A stretch of DNA of 64,000 bases from Colocasia esculenta (lineage: Eukaryota > Streptophyta > Magnoliopsida > Alismatales > Araceae), in the NCBI GenBank assembly GCA_014218235.1, contig CM024766.1, forward strand, positions 46,465,359 to 46,529,358, given 5' to 3'. A program made the translations under genes and the position numbers. Position 1 is the first letter of the stretch. Every line of letters starts with the position of its first letter. Shown here in pieces: positions 20,572 through 32,328 of the stretch. The notes under the pieces are model-generated. The model saw only the letters and a list, made by a program, of their open reading frames with translations, was not told where the DNA came from and did not search any database.

Positions 20572-22927
20572 AGATTAGCTCCTCACAATGTCCTCCTCAA
20601 GCACGGGGACACCTGTCTCACTTGTATGTTAAAGCAATTATGAGTCTTCACAAAAGACTCTGCAAGTAACCCATTGGCACATCCATACACATATCACATT
20701 CATGCTATCCAAATTAGCAACAAGAGTAATCTTACCGCATGGTTCATGTCATGACAAACAAGTATACATGAATATCTTATAACATACTATCTACACATGG
20801 TCTTTTACTTGTTTCATGGTATTAATTGCAATTCATTCACATCATATTTCTAAACAGTTTGATCATGGAATTAAACACATGCTTGCTAACATACCTAGCA
20901 TGATATCTATCATTTTTCACATACTTTTGTATCACATAATCATACATGTTTCTTGCTATTTTAACATAAATAAAAATAATCACATGGTTTCACATCATTT
21001 CACATTATAACATAATAATACATCACTTTCACATAACCACTTTGCACATTCACACGCATCTCACATTTTTATACATTATCTTTCCTTTTGCCGTGACACA
21101 TAGTCCGAACTACCATAAAGAAGAACACACATATCACATAACACATACCTGTCACCTAGGCATTATAGTGATGAATCTTGGTAACTACACAGAACCAGGA
21201 GAAGCCCTCTCCACCCTAACTAGTGGTATTCTTCCACCTCCAGAATTTCATCCTGATGCCCACAGGATATCACATACACATTGAGCCTTCCCATAGGGAC
21301 TTTTCTATAGTACGGCTCCACAACCTTCTATGGTAGCAGTGTCAATTTCGGCACACATTCACTTAATCACATTATCTCAATTAATCACATGATTAACATC
21401 ATTTTACATGCACTTATTGGTCCATTCACATGCATACCATTCAAACACATATATTTCAGTTTACAGAACCTATCATGGCTGTCTAATAGTATTAGAACAT
21501 GCATAACAGTACCTAAACATGATACTAATCACTGGAAAATACTGTTTCTTGAATAATCATCAACAATATGGCTTTTAATACCTTTACTATTGCAAACTAT
21601 ACCTATAGATATCAAAATAGTCCCAAATTTTAACCATAAACTCTACGCATGGAACATATCATATGGTTATTTTTTCAGAATTTTCATAACAATATATATA
21701 TTTATAACATTTAACAAGGATCTCATGCAATTTAATGAAATAATTCAATTAGACATGATTTACAGTAAACAGTCAGTTCTAACAGTCTCAAAGCATGCAT
21801 ACAGTAACCCTAGTTTCAGGTAAATTTTCTATAGCAATAACATACGTCATGACTATTTATTCTGAATTTAGAACCATCAAACATGCATATTTACCCTTAA
21901 TAGAAATTCTATAATTCATAATTATTTTCATAAAATTAACAGGAATTCGTGGTTTTAACCTAATATCATACCTAAACATCCATAAATTTTATAGCAGGTG
22001 TAAATATCTAGAAATCCTTGAAAATCACCTCACACAATTAAATTTACAGTTCTGAAAAAAAAAAACAGATGAACTTGACGGCAAGGGTCTTGCCGTCAGG
22101 GTGGGTTAATAGCACAATCGATTGTCGTTAACTCAAGAACTTGATGGCAACAAGGTTGCCGTCAATCTGTTGCCATCAACCTCCTGTCTGCAGACAATGT
22201 AGACCGAACACAGAAAAACACAGAATTTGGGAGTCCAGGACACGATCTAAAAATTCTAAAAAATACCTAAACTCTGGGTGATAAGTCTTGAGACAAAACC
22301 CCTAAGTTACTTGCCTCTCTAAAAACCTCTGAAGATCGGATTTTGGCGATGAAGCCCTCCTCGGACAAGCCAAAGAGGTGATGTCCTTTGCCTTGATCTG
22401 ACCTCCACGCTTGTGCAGTCGATCCCCCTGAGTTAGGAGAGCTCCTCCACTTCTAGTAGAGCCTCCCAAACGTAGAAGATTGTCGGAGAAGCCTTCAGAT
22501 CGCCGGATCAAGCCTCTCAACCCTCTCTTTTTCTCTCCCCGGAACCCAAATTGCCCTAGGTGAAAAAAATCCTCTCCTAACCGAGATGTCTAGGTTATAT
22601 AGACAATAGAGTCGGGGTAAACCTAGGTCTTAAGAGTCTTGACCGTTGGGGATGCGTTTCCTAAACAAACTCTGGAGAAAACGGGGTAGTTTCAGATCAG
22701 AAATCCCAAACGCAGCCAGAGAAGTAAACGGCCACATAGTTGTCGTCAACCAGAAATAGGCGTCAATCGATGTGGGCGTCTATTTCTTCTGGCCACACAG
22801 TCAACGGCACAATAGTTGCCGTCAACATGCTCTTAACGTCAAGGGATGTTGACGTTAAACATGAATTTCGGCAGAACAATCAAAGCATCAAACATATATA
22901 ATATGCACAGAAATTGGGGGTCTTACA
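20572..22927 (-). repeat. LTR C, truncated, related to the LTR of element D
   Basis: The right end GGGTCTTACA makes a minus-strand LTR starting TGTAAGACCCCC. Its complement aligns in order with LTR D: the block around GACACTGCTACCATAGAGG, the ATCCTATGGGC block and the region near GACTCAT all have counterparts. The terminal ~0.3 kb corresponding to the LTR 3' end is lost at the junction with B. A minus-strand TATA box (TCTATATAACC) lies near 22592-22602. Confidence 0.7.
22070..22865. promoter_or_regulatory. TTGACGGCAA/GTTGCCGTCAA clusters in LTR C
   Basis: One cluster (about 22070-22190) and a second (about 22735-22865) carry inverted GTTGCCGTCAA and TTGACGGCAA words with variants (GTCGTCAAC, TTGACGTTAA). 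They lie on either side of the minus-strand TATA box near 22597. Confidence 0.6.
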
Positions 22928-23383
22928 AGCCTTCCCACACAAGGGGAACTACCCCACAGTAAATGTCTCTATATAGACTGATGAAAGGCTATGTGAAAGC
23001 ACTAAGTAAAGAGGACACAGATCAAAGAGAATGGGAATGAGGAATAAGTTGATCGTGTGTTGCTTCAACAATCTAATGAGGGATGTGTTATTGTTGAAGA
23101 TTGCTTTGGGATCTTCCTTCTTGTTGACAGCTTTTCTGAATGCTTGTTTACTGAAGGAGGGAGATGAGAGCTTTGATTGTAGCAGGGTGTAGAAGGACTT
23201 GATTTCTTCTTTAGATAGGCTCAAGCTCTTTCTCTCTTTTCTTTAAGTGTGTGTGCTTTCTTCCATTCATCTTCTTGTCTTGTTGGCTTGGGAACAGGAG
23301 AGCACTTAGTCTTGTTCATCTGTCTGTTAGGCACAAGCTCTTTTCTGTTGTCTCTGTGTAAGATAGCCGTTAGACCCACCTTC
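22928..23383. other. Unassigned remnant between LTR C and element E
   Basis: The sequence has AAGGGGAACTACCCCAC-like and GCCGTT-like strings reminiscent of the middle of SIRE-type LTRs such as H and F. It may be an older LTR fragment or the end of element C. No gene is recognised. Confidence 0.35.
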
Positions 23384-23417
23384 TGTTGACTCTTTTATCT
23401 CCATGTCTATGTATTTT

Positions 23418-26417
23418 TGTAAGGCCCTCGAATTTTGCTCTTTTATTTGACTTTGTCTTATGATGTATTAGTTGCTATGTGTGCATATGTACATGTCTAT
23501 ACGTATATGTATTTATTTCTGTACATATTGAATTTGAATAATGCTGTACATATGTATATATGTGTTTACTTGTGTACATGTTGCTTCTATTTATATTGTA
23601 TCTATGATGCTTAGATTATACATTATACATTGCATGTATGTATATAGTGTATATATATATATAATTGGGCATTTCTGTGTTCTGGCCGAAGTGCATGTTA
23701 ACGTCAACATGCATAGACATTTAGAGGGAGTCGACGTCCAGATTGATGGATGCCAACTACCAGTTGGCGGCAACCAATGTGGCCGTCTATTTCCCAGAAA
23801 TTGCGCAGTTTCAAATCTGGAAACGGCTGCGATTTCTTCGGTTTCGGTTTTGGAAACCTACCTCCAATGGTAGGATACCCTATCTATTGCGTAACCCGAC
23901 CCCTTGGCTCTATAAAAACTCATTCTTCTGGACGGATTAGGTCTTTTGGCTCTTGTCAAAACCCTAGATTGCTTTGTGTGAAACCCGAACTTTGGAGATC
24001 TGGATTTGGTGATTGGGTGCGTCTTCCGACGTTCTTCTTCGACGGGGAGGTGCACTTGATCTTAGGGAAGCTTCCCCGACTCCGACGTGCATTATATTTC
24101 ATCACAGAAACCGGTTCGAGCGGAGTTTTGGGTGCTTCTTGGCTTGGCTGAGGAGAGCATCTTCGGAAAATAACTTCGATTTAGAAATTTTTAAGAGGCA
24201 AGTAACCTTTGAACATCATCCCTACACATGTCAGCTAGGTCTTAGGAATTTTACAAAATTTATCTTGTGTCCTGGAACCCCTCATTCACTATGTTTTGTG
24301 CGTTCTGTCTGTACTTCTGCATATAGGAACTTAACGGCAACATTTGCTGCCTTTAAGATCCTTGGTCAGCGGCAACCTCTGGTGCTGTTAACCTCTGGCG
24401 GCGGCAACCTGTGTGCTGCCAAGTTCGTCTGGGTTTCACAGAACCCTAATTTTCACATTTGTGTGAATGTATTCGGACTTGTGGTGGTCTGTCCATACTG
24501 TGGAATTTATGTTGAGTCAGGTACAAGCAGTAGGTCATATCATGAGGAGGTACTAAATTACTGTGATTTGTGTTGATTATTAAAATTTTTGTAATTGAAC
24601 TGTGAGCATAATATGACCATGTTTAATCTTGTATAATTAGATCTGTTGTGAGTTAGGGTTTCATAATTTTTCCATAACAGCATGATGAATGTTTATAGGT
24701 TTCTGAACTACTAGAACTGATCGTATGAATGTAAACCATGCTAAATGAGTTTCTTAGTGAAAATGTATGTTATCTGTTTTAATTATTATAATTAATGCAC
24801 AAGTCCTAAAAAAATCTAAAAAATTGAGCACATGATGTATTATCTATTTGGAACATGTGATAGAAATTTTGTACTGTTTAGATGCCAATAGGTACAATTG
24901 TTAATTTATCCATGAATATTTGCCAAATTGAACATATTAAATTTAATTCTTGTATGATGCAATGGTTACAATATGATTAAGTCTGTGTTATGAGTTGTTT
25001 AATACTGTGATCTGTAGCATCATGTTAGGTAAAACTGAAACATATGCGTGTGTTTAAGTGCGTGAGCATGAATGATTAGAGTATGTGAATAGTGTAAGTA
25101 AAGATGTGGTTAAAGTGAAATGTGTTAAAATGTGCCGTTAGTGACACTGCTACCATAGAGGGCTGTGGAACCATACCGTAGTAAAGTTCCTATGGGAAGG
25201 TTCAATGTATGTGATATCCTATGGGCAATTAGGATGAAATCCTAGAGGTGGACAAGTACCACTGATTAGGGTGGAGAGTGCTTCTCCCGGTTCTGCGTAG
25301 TTAACCAAGATCTATCACTGTGTTAGCTAGGTGATAGATATGTGAATGTGTATATGTGTGTCCTTCTCGTGGTGGTTTGGACTATGTGTCACAGCAACTA
25401 AGTGTAAAAATGTGAATATGTGTATGTGAACATGTGTATTGTACGTGTAAAATGAGCATGTGAAAGTGTAAAGTGAATGTGTTAGCATGTGAACAAGTGT
25501 AAACCATTGTCAATATGTTTAATTTATGTCAAAACAGCAAGTAAAATGTATGTATAATCGTGATAAATACATGAAAGAATGTTTAGATTCCATGCTTGAT
25601 ATGTTGTTTATTTATACATAGTTTCATGCTTAAATTTTACATAATTGCCAACCGACTTGAATATGTTTTAAATATTTAATTCATGATTAATAAAATGTGA
25701 TATCATGCATAAATGTGATTTATTTACATTAAAACAGCAAATTAAATGTGTAATTAAATGTGAAAAGTGCAAGTGAAATTGAGTAGATATCATGTTATAT
25801 GTTGTATGTAGAACACATGTGTAGAATTTTTATGTTATTCTGTGAAGGTTATAAACATGTATCATGTGTCTCTATTGTTATAGGTTTCCATGTATAATAA
25901 TTTAAATTGTATGAACCTTGCAACATGTGTTATTTATTTTCCTTGAAAGATAGCATGTGCATAAGATATGTGTAAGGATGCTGTGCATAGATTGCTTGCT
26001 GAGTCTCTTTAGACTCATAGTTGCTTCGGCGTACAGGTGTGACAGGTGTCTCCACTTCTGAGGAGGAGATAATTAGGAGCGACTCTGAGCAAGAGGAGTA
26101 GCTTGTGTCGTAGAGATCCAACATTGAAATTTCATTTTTCATAAGTATGTAATCAATAAGTGATGTATGTTTCATGGATAATGTATTTATTTTGGAGTTG
26201 TATTATGTGGATATTTGTATTTCTTTCTTACTATATGGACTGTGGATAGAATGATGATGATGGAATAAGATTAATTTATTTTATTTCCATTGTAATATTC
26301 TATTATTCGTGTACATCTCAATCTAGTGTTAGTGTTGGGTAAATGTCTCACTATGACGGCATTCATTATACCGATGTGGATTGGTATAATCGTACTAGTA
26401 TAGGGAGGGTCGTTACA
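23418..26417 (+). repeat. 5' LTR of element D
   Basis: A 3000-bp repeat with a TATA box TATAAAA at 23911-23917. A GTTAACGTCAAC / GACGTC / GCCAACTACCAGTTGGC cluster lies about 130-220 bp upstream of the TATA box. A second GGCAACC-rich patch lies at 24325-24425. Confidence 0.9.
23692..23782. promoter_or_regulatory. Inverted-repeat cluster upstream of the D promoter
   Basis: ATGTTAACGTCAACAT is a near-perfect palindrome. It is followed by GTCGACGTC and by a 7-bp stem with 3-base loop, GCCAACT-ACC-AGTTGGC. The same cluster is kept in the 3' LTR near 43228-43312. Confidence 0.6.
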
Positions 26418-26421
26418 GAGA

Positions 26422-26434
26422 TTGGAATCAGAGC
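26422..26434 (+). other. Primer binding site of element D
   Basis: TTGGAATCAGAGC lies four bases after the LTR end. It differs by one base from the usual iMet-type TTGGTATCAGAGC. Confidence 0.75.
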
Positions 26435-26816
26435 AACGGGTTGAGATTGTACATGAATATACCATCATCTTCATATATGCTAAGTTTTTATAGAATTTGT
26501 CCACATGTGTAGAAAATGATTAATAAGGAATGAAAGATAGTAAGAACATGGTTAGGACTAAATAACTTAGTTTATAACTGTGATTTAAATTGTTTTACAG
26601 GCTATGGCTTCTCGTGGTAGGCGTGGTGCCCATGCTTGAGAGGATGAGCAGAGGCGTGAGGATAGGGATGAGCAGCAGGTCCCAGTACCCCAGGGTCCTA
26701 CAGTTCTTCCTCCACCACCACCTGTAGATTATGGAGTGTTAATGCAAGGCCTAGTGCAGGCTATGCAGACACAGGCGCATACTCAGGCTGCACTCCAGGC
26801 TCAACTGGAGGCTCAG

Positions 26817-26915
26817 GTTAGAATAATAGATAGAGTAGTCGGTTTTATTAATTATGCGATTGCTAAGTTGCCATCATGTTGTCATGTTGTTATTATGTTA
26901 TATTGCTTGTTGTAG
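26817..26915 (+). other. Candidate intron 1 in D gag
   Basis: Begins GTTAGA, ends TTGCTTGTTGTAG, AT-rich, 99 bp, and interrupts a Gln/Ala-rich coiled stretch (QAQLEAQ/QAQAPAP) exactly between codons. Splicing is not proven. Confidence 0.6.
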
Positions 26916-27125
26916 CAGGCTCAGGCTCCAGCTCCAGTTCCCCAAGAGCATGGCCATGGTGGTCCTTCCATCATGGAGTGATTCAAGAGGATGGCTCCAC
27001 CCTCTTTTAAGGGGGAGAGTCAGCCATTGTTGGCGGAAAGCTGGATGAGGGAGATCGAGAAGATCTTCCGAGCTATTAGGTGTGCTAAGGAGGACAAGGT
27101 CAGCTTGGCCACCTGCATGCTTCAG

Positions 27126-27205
27126 GTATTAATTTAATTAAATTGCATGTAATTGCGTTAAGTTTAGATTTGTTTAGATTTGTCCTTATGGCTGGTTTGT
27201 TGTAG
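27126..27205 (+). other. Candidate intron 2 in D gag
   Basis: Begins GTATTAATTTAATT and ends GGTTTGTTGTAG, 80 bp. It splits the gag domain between CMLQ and ERADVWW, a junction that is contiguous in Gypsy gag proteins. In-frame translation of the insert breaks the domain. Confidence 0.65.
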
Positions 27206-27850
27206 GAGAGAGCCGATGTGTGGTGGGCTTCTTTACTGCACACCCAGTTTGAGGACGGTGCTGTTGAGGTGGCATGGGATGAGTTCGTGAGGCTCTTTCG
27301 GGCCAAGTTCATCTCGGAGCATATCCAAGACAATATGGATCAAGAGTTTCTTACTCTTACCCAGGGCTCCATGACCGTACTTGAGTACGAGGCCAGGTTT
27401 GCTGAATTGTCTAAATATGCACCTCACATAGTGGCTGATGAGCGCAGGAAGGCGAAGAAGTTTGTGATGGGCCTTAAGCCATCACTGAGGTCGAGGTTGG
27501 TGGCGTTTGACCATCGTACCCTTGATGAGGCTCTCAGCGCGGCTTGCAGGCAGGAGAGCGAGATGGAGTAGTACCTAGAAGAGAAGAAGGCTTCGCAGAA
27601 GAGGTCTGCGCCCCCTTTCCAGCAGCAGGATAGGAAGAAGGCGGCGTACCAGTCACTATAGCGTCCTGTAGCAGCGAGCAGTCAGTAGGTAGTAGCACCG
27701 CGGTCCCCCGACGTTAGGCTCAGCGGCAAGAAGGAGTGTCCTCACTGTGGAAGGACACATGGAGGTACCGAGTGCTGGAAGCTAGCGGGGAAGTGTTTAA
27801 AGTGCGGGAGCAGTGAGCATCAGATCTGGGACTGCCCTAGACTTCAGTAG

Positions 27851-30706
27851 GAAGTCCAGTGTGGAGAGCCAGCCCCAGCAGTGATAGCAGCAGCAGCGCC
27901 AGCTATAGGAAGACCAAGAAGGCCTCGAGCCCAAGCTCGAGTGTTCGAGTTAGCACAAGAGGATGCCGAGCAGGCGGAGCACGTCACCGGAGGTACGATT
28001 CTTTTCATGGGTGTGCACGCTCGTGTTTTTTTTGATACGGGTGCCACTCACTCGTTCATTTCCGAGCGGTTTGCTTGGCAGTTAGCTGTAGAGTCTAATG
28101 TTGAGGTTGAGGAGTTAGAGGTCCCTTTGTCTGTGCACACACCAGCGGGAATGGTATCGACTAGGAAGTGTATTCCGTCGTTACCTGTATGCATTGAGGA
28201 CCAAGTCTTAGATGGATGCTTCTATTTGCTAACAATGAAGGACTATGATGCAATTCTAGGTCTGGATTGGCTAGAGGAGCATTATGCTTTAGTAGATTGT
28301 CGTGGGAAGAAGATCACTTTCCGTATTCCTGGTGAGGATGAGTTTTCACATCCATTGCCAAGGAACTTAGTGGGAAGGTTTGTCATCTCCGCCATGAAGG
28401 CGATGAGAATGGTGAACAAGGGATGTGACGCTTTTCTTGCCAGCGTGGTATTAGTACCAAAGGTTGATGAATCACCTACCCTTGGGGAGATTGATGTAGT
28501 GTGAGAGTTTCCAGATGTTTTTCCCGATGATTTGTCTAGATTGCCACTGGTTAGAGAGAGAAACTTTACTATAGAGTTGCTTCCAGGCACCTCTCCTATC
28601 TCAAAGGCTCCATATCGGATGGCACTTGCGGAATTAGCTGAGTTGCGGAAGCAGTTGCAAGATTTGCTGGACAAGGGATTTATTCGCCCTAGTGTATCCC
28701 CTTAGGGCGCACCTATATTATTTGTAAAGAAGAAAAATGGTTCACTCAGGTTGTGCATCGATTATAGGAAGCTCAACCAGGTGACTGTAAAGAATAGGTA
28801 TCCCTTACTGCGGATTGATGATCTATTTGATCAGCTGCAGAATGCATCAGTATTTTTTAAGATCGATTTACGGTCCGGCTATCATCAGTTGAGGATTAGG
28901 AGTGAAGATATGTCCAAGATGTCCTTTAGGACTCGTTATGGACATTATGAGTTTTTAGTTCTTCCGTTTGGTCTAACCAATGCCCCCGCAACATTCATGG
29001 ATCTCATGAACAAGGTGTTTAGACCTTATCTAGATAGTTTCGTAGTAGTGTTCATCGATGATGTGCTAGTCTATTCTCCGGATGAGGCTACACACCATCA
29101 GCATTTGAGGGTTGTGTTAGAAGTACTCCAAGAGCACATGCTGTATGCAAAATTCAGCAAGTGAGATTTTTGGATGCGCGAGGTTCATTTCCTTGGGCAT
29201 GTTGTCTCCGGTGCTGGTGTAGCAGTTGATCTAGCGAAGGTCTAGGCTGTATTAGATTGGGAGATCCCTAGGACCCCATCAGAGATTTGGAGTTTCCTTG
29301 ATTTAGTGGGTTATTATCGGCGATTCATTGAGGGATTTGCATCTATCGCCGCACCTTTGACTAAGCTAACCAGGAAGGGTGTGAAGTTTGTATGGTCCGA
29401 GGAGTGTGAGAGTAGCTTTCAATTGTTGAAGGCTAAGCTTACTTCTGCACTGGTGTTGATTTTAGCGAGTGGTGTAGAGGGTTTTTCCATCTATTCTGAT
29501 GCATCTAGGATTGGTTTAGTCTGTGTGTTGATGCAGCAGGGAAGGGTAGTGGCGTATGCTTCTCGCCAATTGAAGGAGCATGAGCGTAACTATCCGACTC
29601 ATGATTTGGAGCTTGCGGCAGTGGTTCATGCACTAAAGATCTGGAGGCACTATCTTTATGATATCTAATTTGAGGTGTTCACTGACCATAAGAGCTTGAT
29701 GTATCTCTTCTCTCAAAAGGAATTAAACCTGTGTCAGAGGAGATGGATTGAGTTCCTCAAGGACTACGACTTCGATCTTCAGTATCATCCAGGAAAGGCG
29801 AATGCCGTAGAGAATGCTCTTAGCAGGAAGAGGTCTTTGCTCCAGCAGGATTGGAAGATGTTAGAGGATGCTGCCTATGCGATGACTGAGTTAGAGCCAT
29901 TATTATGTCAGGCTTTTGTAGCTCAGTTGTCCATTCGGTCTATTGTGCTCGATGAGGCGATTGAGTAGCAGAAGGCTGATCCTAGGCTCCAAGAATTGAT
30001 GGGCAAGGCGGGAATTGCTCGTGATGAGGATGGTGTGATTAGATTTCATCACCGAGTTTATGTTCCCGATGTTGTAGATGTCCGTGAGCATGTTCTAGTA
30101 GAGGCTCATAGGTCGAGATTCTCTATTCATCCAGGTAACGCTAAGATGTACCAGGATTTATAGAGATCATTTTGGTGGTCTGGCATGAAGAAGGATGTGG
30201 CAGATTTTGTATCCAGGTGTTTAGTATGCCAGCAAGTGAAGGCCGAGCGTCAGCGACCATATGGTGTTATGCAAAAGATGGAGATCCCAATATGGAAGTG
30301 GGAGGCCATCACTATGGATTTTGTAACGGGTTTGCCCAGATTAGTGAGCGGCAATGACTCGATTTGGGTGATCGTAGATAGATTCTCTAAGACTGCACAT
30401 TTCTTACCTATGAAAAAGAAGCAGTCAGTTGAGAGTTTAGCTAGATTGTATGTAAGTAGCATTGTTAGGTTGCATGGTGTGCCGAAGTCGATCATTTCGT
30501 ATTGAGATCCGAGATTTACTTCGAGGCTGTGGAAGGGTCTTCAGGATGCTTTGGGTTCCGAATTGAAGCTTAGTTCGGCGTTCCATCCTCAAACAGATGG
30601 ACAGTCTGAGAGGACTATCCAGACGCTCGAGGATATGTTGAGAGCATGTGTGATGGATTGGAAGGGTGATTGGGAACGTCATTTACCTCTTGTGGAGTTT
30701 GCATAT
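27851..30706 (+). pseudogene. pro-pol of element D (protease, RT, RNase H, integrase), stop-ridden and split by K
   Basis: A single reading frame continues from gag. Protease has FFDTGATHSFI near 28030. RT has YRKLNQVTVKNRYPLLRIDD, the FKIDLRSGYHQL block and FIDDVLVYS near 29053-29080. RNase H has IYSDAS (near 29493) and the DHKSL block. Integrase has the zinc-binding region ending CLVCQQ, then the core with MDFVTGLP, a DPRF aspartate and FHPQTDGQSERT. No frameshift was found in this part. The breaks are stop codons near 28502, 28703, 29162, 29246, 29666, 29966, 30161 and 30503. Nearly all are explained by C-to-T or G-to-A change. Element K interrupts the frame at 30711. Confidence 0.88.
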
Positions 30707-30711
30707 GATAA

Positions 30712-32036
30712 TGAAGGGTTGCGGAATTCCCAATATGGTAATCTAGAAGGGGGGTTGAATAGATTACTGCCTCTTAAAAACTATTACACGTTCTTTTTCT
30801 TAAAGCATAGATTATCAAGACAGTATCAAGATCTAAACTATGTGTAGATGATGTAGAAACCTATCTAGTGTGTGAATATGCAACGTGTCTATCAAACATC
30901 TATCGTAGAAATGATCAAACCACGAGACACGCAGATTTACGTGGTTCGGAGTACACAACAGTGTATCCTACGTCCACGGCACACACACACACACAGAGTA
31001 AACTGCTTATGAGCGAGTTCAGTGACTACAACTCACACACACACGTGTTTTCTGATGTGCACCCACGATCAGAACAACACACACACGTGATCTCAAGCAC
31101 AAGAGACGCTTGAATCACACAAACACACACACAGTTGATGAGAATTATGAAACAGGAAGAGTTCAGAGCGTAGGAATAAATCCTAATGTGGAACTCTTCT
31201 GAGAACACCTGGATGGAGTTCAAACTTCGACTTGAGTGCTCTGGACTGATGGAGAAGGTTGAATCCACGACGATCTATCTTCAGTACTGCAGGATCAACT
31301 GATCTTTCGGTCTCTGCACTGCAGACTTGAAGCAGAGCAGCAGCAACTTCTTTTCTCTTGGACTTGGCTTTAGGGTTTTTTGGTTGTGGCTGCTTCTGTG
31401 TGAGATTCTCTTCAAAAGGATGCTTATATAGTTGTGTTTTCATGTGGAGAGTCGTGGGACTTGAAAACACAATCTTGGATATGAAGGAAGGTTTCCGTAT
31501 TTGAAGATCCTCTGCATCTGTCGACAGGTTCTGAGTATCTGTCGACAGATTGCAACAGATTTGCAACAGACAGACTTCAGGTTGCTCTGGTCTGTGGCAT
31601 CTGTCGACAGGCGATATCCATCTGTCGACAGGCAGAGACAGTTTTGCAAAAACACAGAACTCTGGTATTTCTGTCTGCGACATCTGTCGACAGGTCTCTG
31701 AGAATCTGTCGACAGGTGCTCTCAGTACTCTTCAGTCTGATCACAACTGCGGCATCTGTCGACATATGCCTTTGGGTCTGTCGACAGGTACATGTATACT
31801 CTGTGATTGTGATCATTTTCTCATGATTTGAGAAGGCTTGGTTATATGCATTTGTACCTGCATGATAAAACATGTATAGTTAGGTATAATGTAGACATAG
31901 ATAACCAAATATTGTATCATCTTAATTGACATGTATGAAACCTCAATTCAACTCATTCATCATTAAAAACATTGTTTGACTTTCATTTATCACTTAGAGT
32001 GTGAATTCACTTAGTTTCCAGAATATGAACCCAACA
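30712..32036 (-). repeat. 3' LTR of element K
   Basis: On the minus strand it starts TGTTGGGTTCATATTC and ends CCCTTCA. From its 5' side it has a CTGTCGACAG array (31518-31787), TATA box CTATATAAG (31424-31432), then CA-rich DNA with two CACGTG G-boxes (31043-31048, 31085-31090), and a short C-run near the end. Frames inside it are non-coding. Confidence 0.93.
31518..31787. promoter_or_regulatory. CTGTCGACAG array in U3 of the K 3' LTR
   Basis: Seven exact copies and one variant of the 10-bp palindrome lie in 270 bp, usually preceded by AT or G(C)AT and spaced about 20-60 bp. The array lies about 90-360 bp upstream of the minus-strand TATA box. The 5' LTR carries the same array at about 41735-42004. 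Confidence 0.8.
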
Positions 32037-32109
32037 TTCTCCCCCTTTTTGATGATGACAAAATTATTCAATTAATGCTCATGAACTTGAGGTTTCTTCT
32101 CCCCCTTTT
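32037..32109 (-). other. Duplicated polypurine tract of element K
   Basis: The minus strand reads AAAAAGGGGGAGAA at 32037-32050, directly before the 3' LTR. A second copy, CAAAAGGGGGAGAA, lies at 32097-32109. Both are preceded by TGTCATCATC- or GTTGTC-like sequence. Element F shows the same doubled arrangement. Confidence 0.75.
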
Positions 32110-32328
32110 GACAACATCAAAAGTAAAGACAACACTCACATATGTAGATTTGCACAGAACATGTGATTTCATTCATTGGAAAGGGAAGCATTCACATGAC
32201 AAAAGTGTGACTGGAGTAACATGAAGTGAAAATACATAAAGAAAAGGAAATAACAAAAGACAGAAACAACATTGCTCAGACTGAAGTGAAAGTACAGGAC
32301 ATGACCCACTCCTATACATCTAGTATAT

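Larger units (their letters stand above)
26604..27850 (+). pseudogene. gag of element D with two candidate introns
   Basis: Frame starts ATGGCTTCTCGTGG at 26604. Apparent exons are 26604-26816, 26916-27125 and 27206-27850. The gaps (99 and 80 bp) begin GT and end TTGTTGTAG, are AT-rich and are phase 0. Exons 2 and 3 encode the Gypsy gag (retrotrans_gag) domain (SWMREIEKIFRAIR, then FRAKFISEHIQDNMDQEFLT). Near 27738-27836 come two zinc knuckles, one with CX2CX3HX4C spacing and one canonical CX2CX4HX4C. The frame is broken by TGA near 26637, TGA in exon 2 and four TAG codons in exon 3. It stays in the same frame into protease. A further acceptor-like TTGTTTTACAG just before the ATG suggests a leader intron too. 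Confidence 0.75.

Noticed and set aside
27881..28504. Separate protease gene with its own start in element D
   Set aside because: The frame is continuous with gag upstream across a TAG. It is part of one polyprotein.
31183..31873. Frames with repeated ICRQ, LSTD or VDR peptides in LTR K
   Set aside because: They translate the CTGTCGACAG array in different frames and recur identically in the other LTR.
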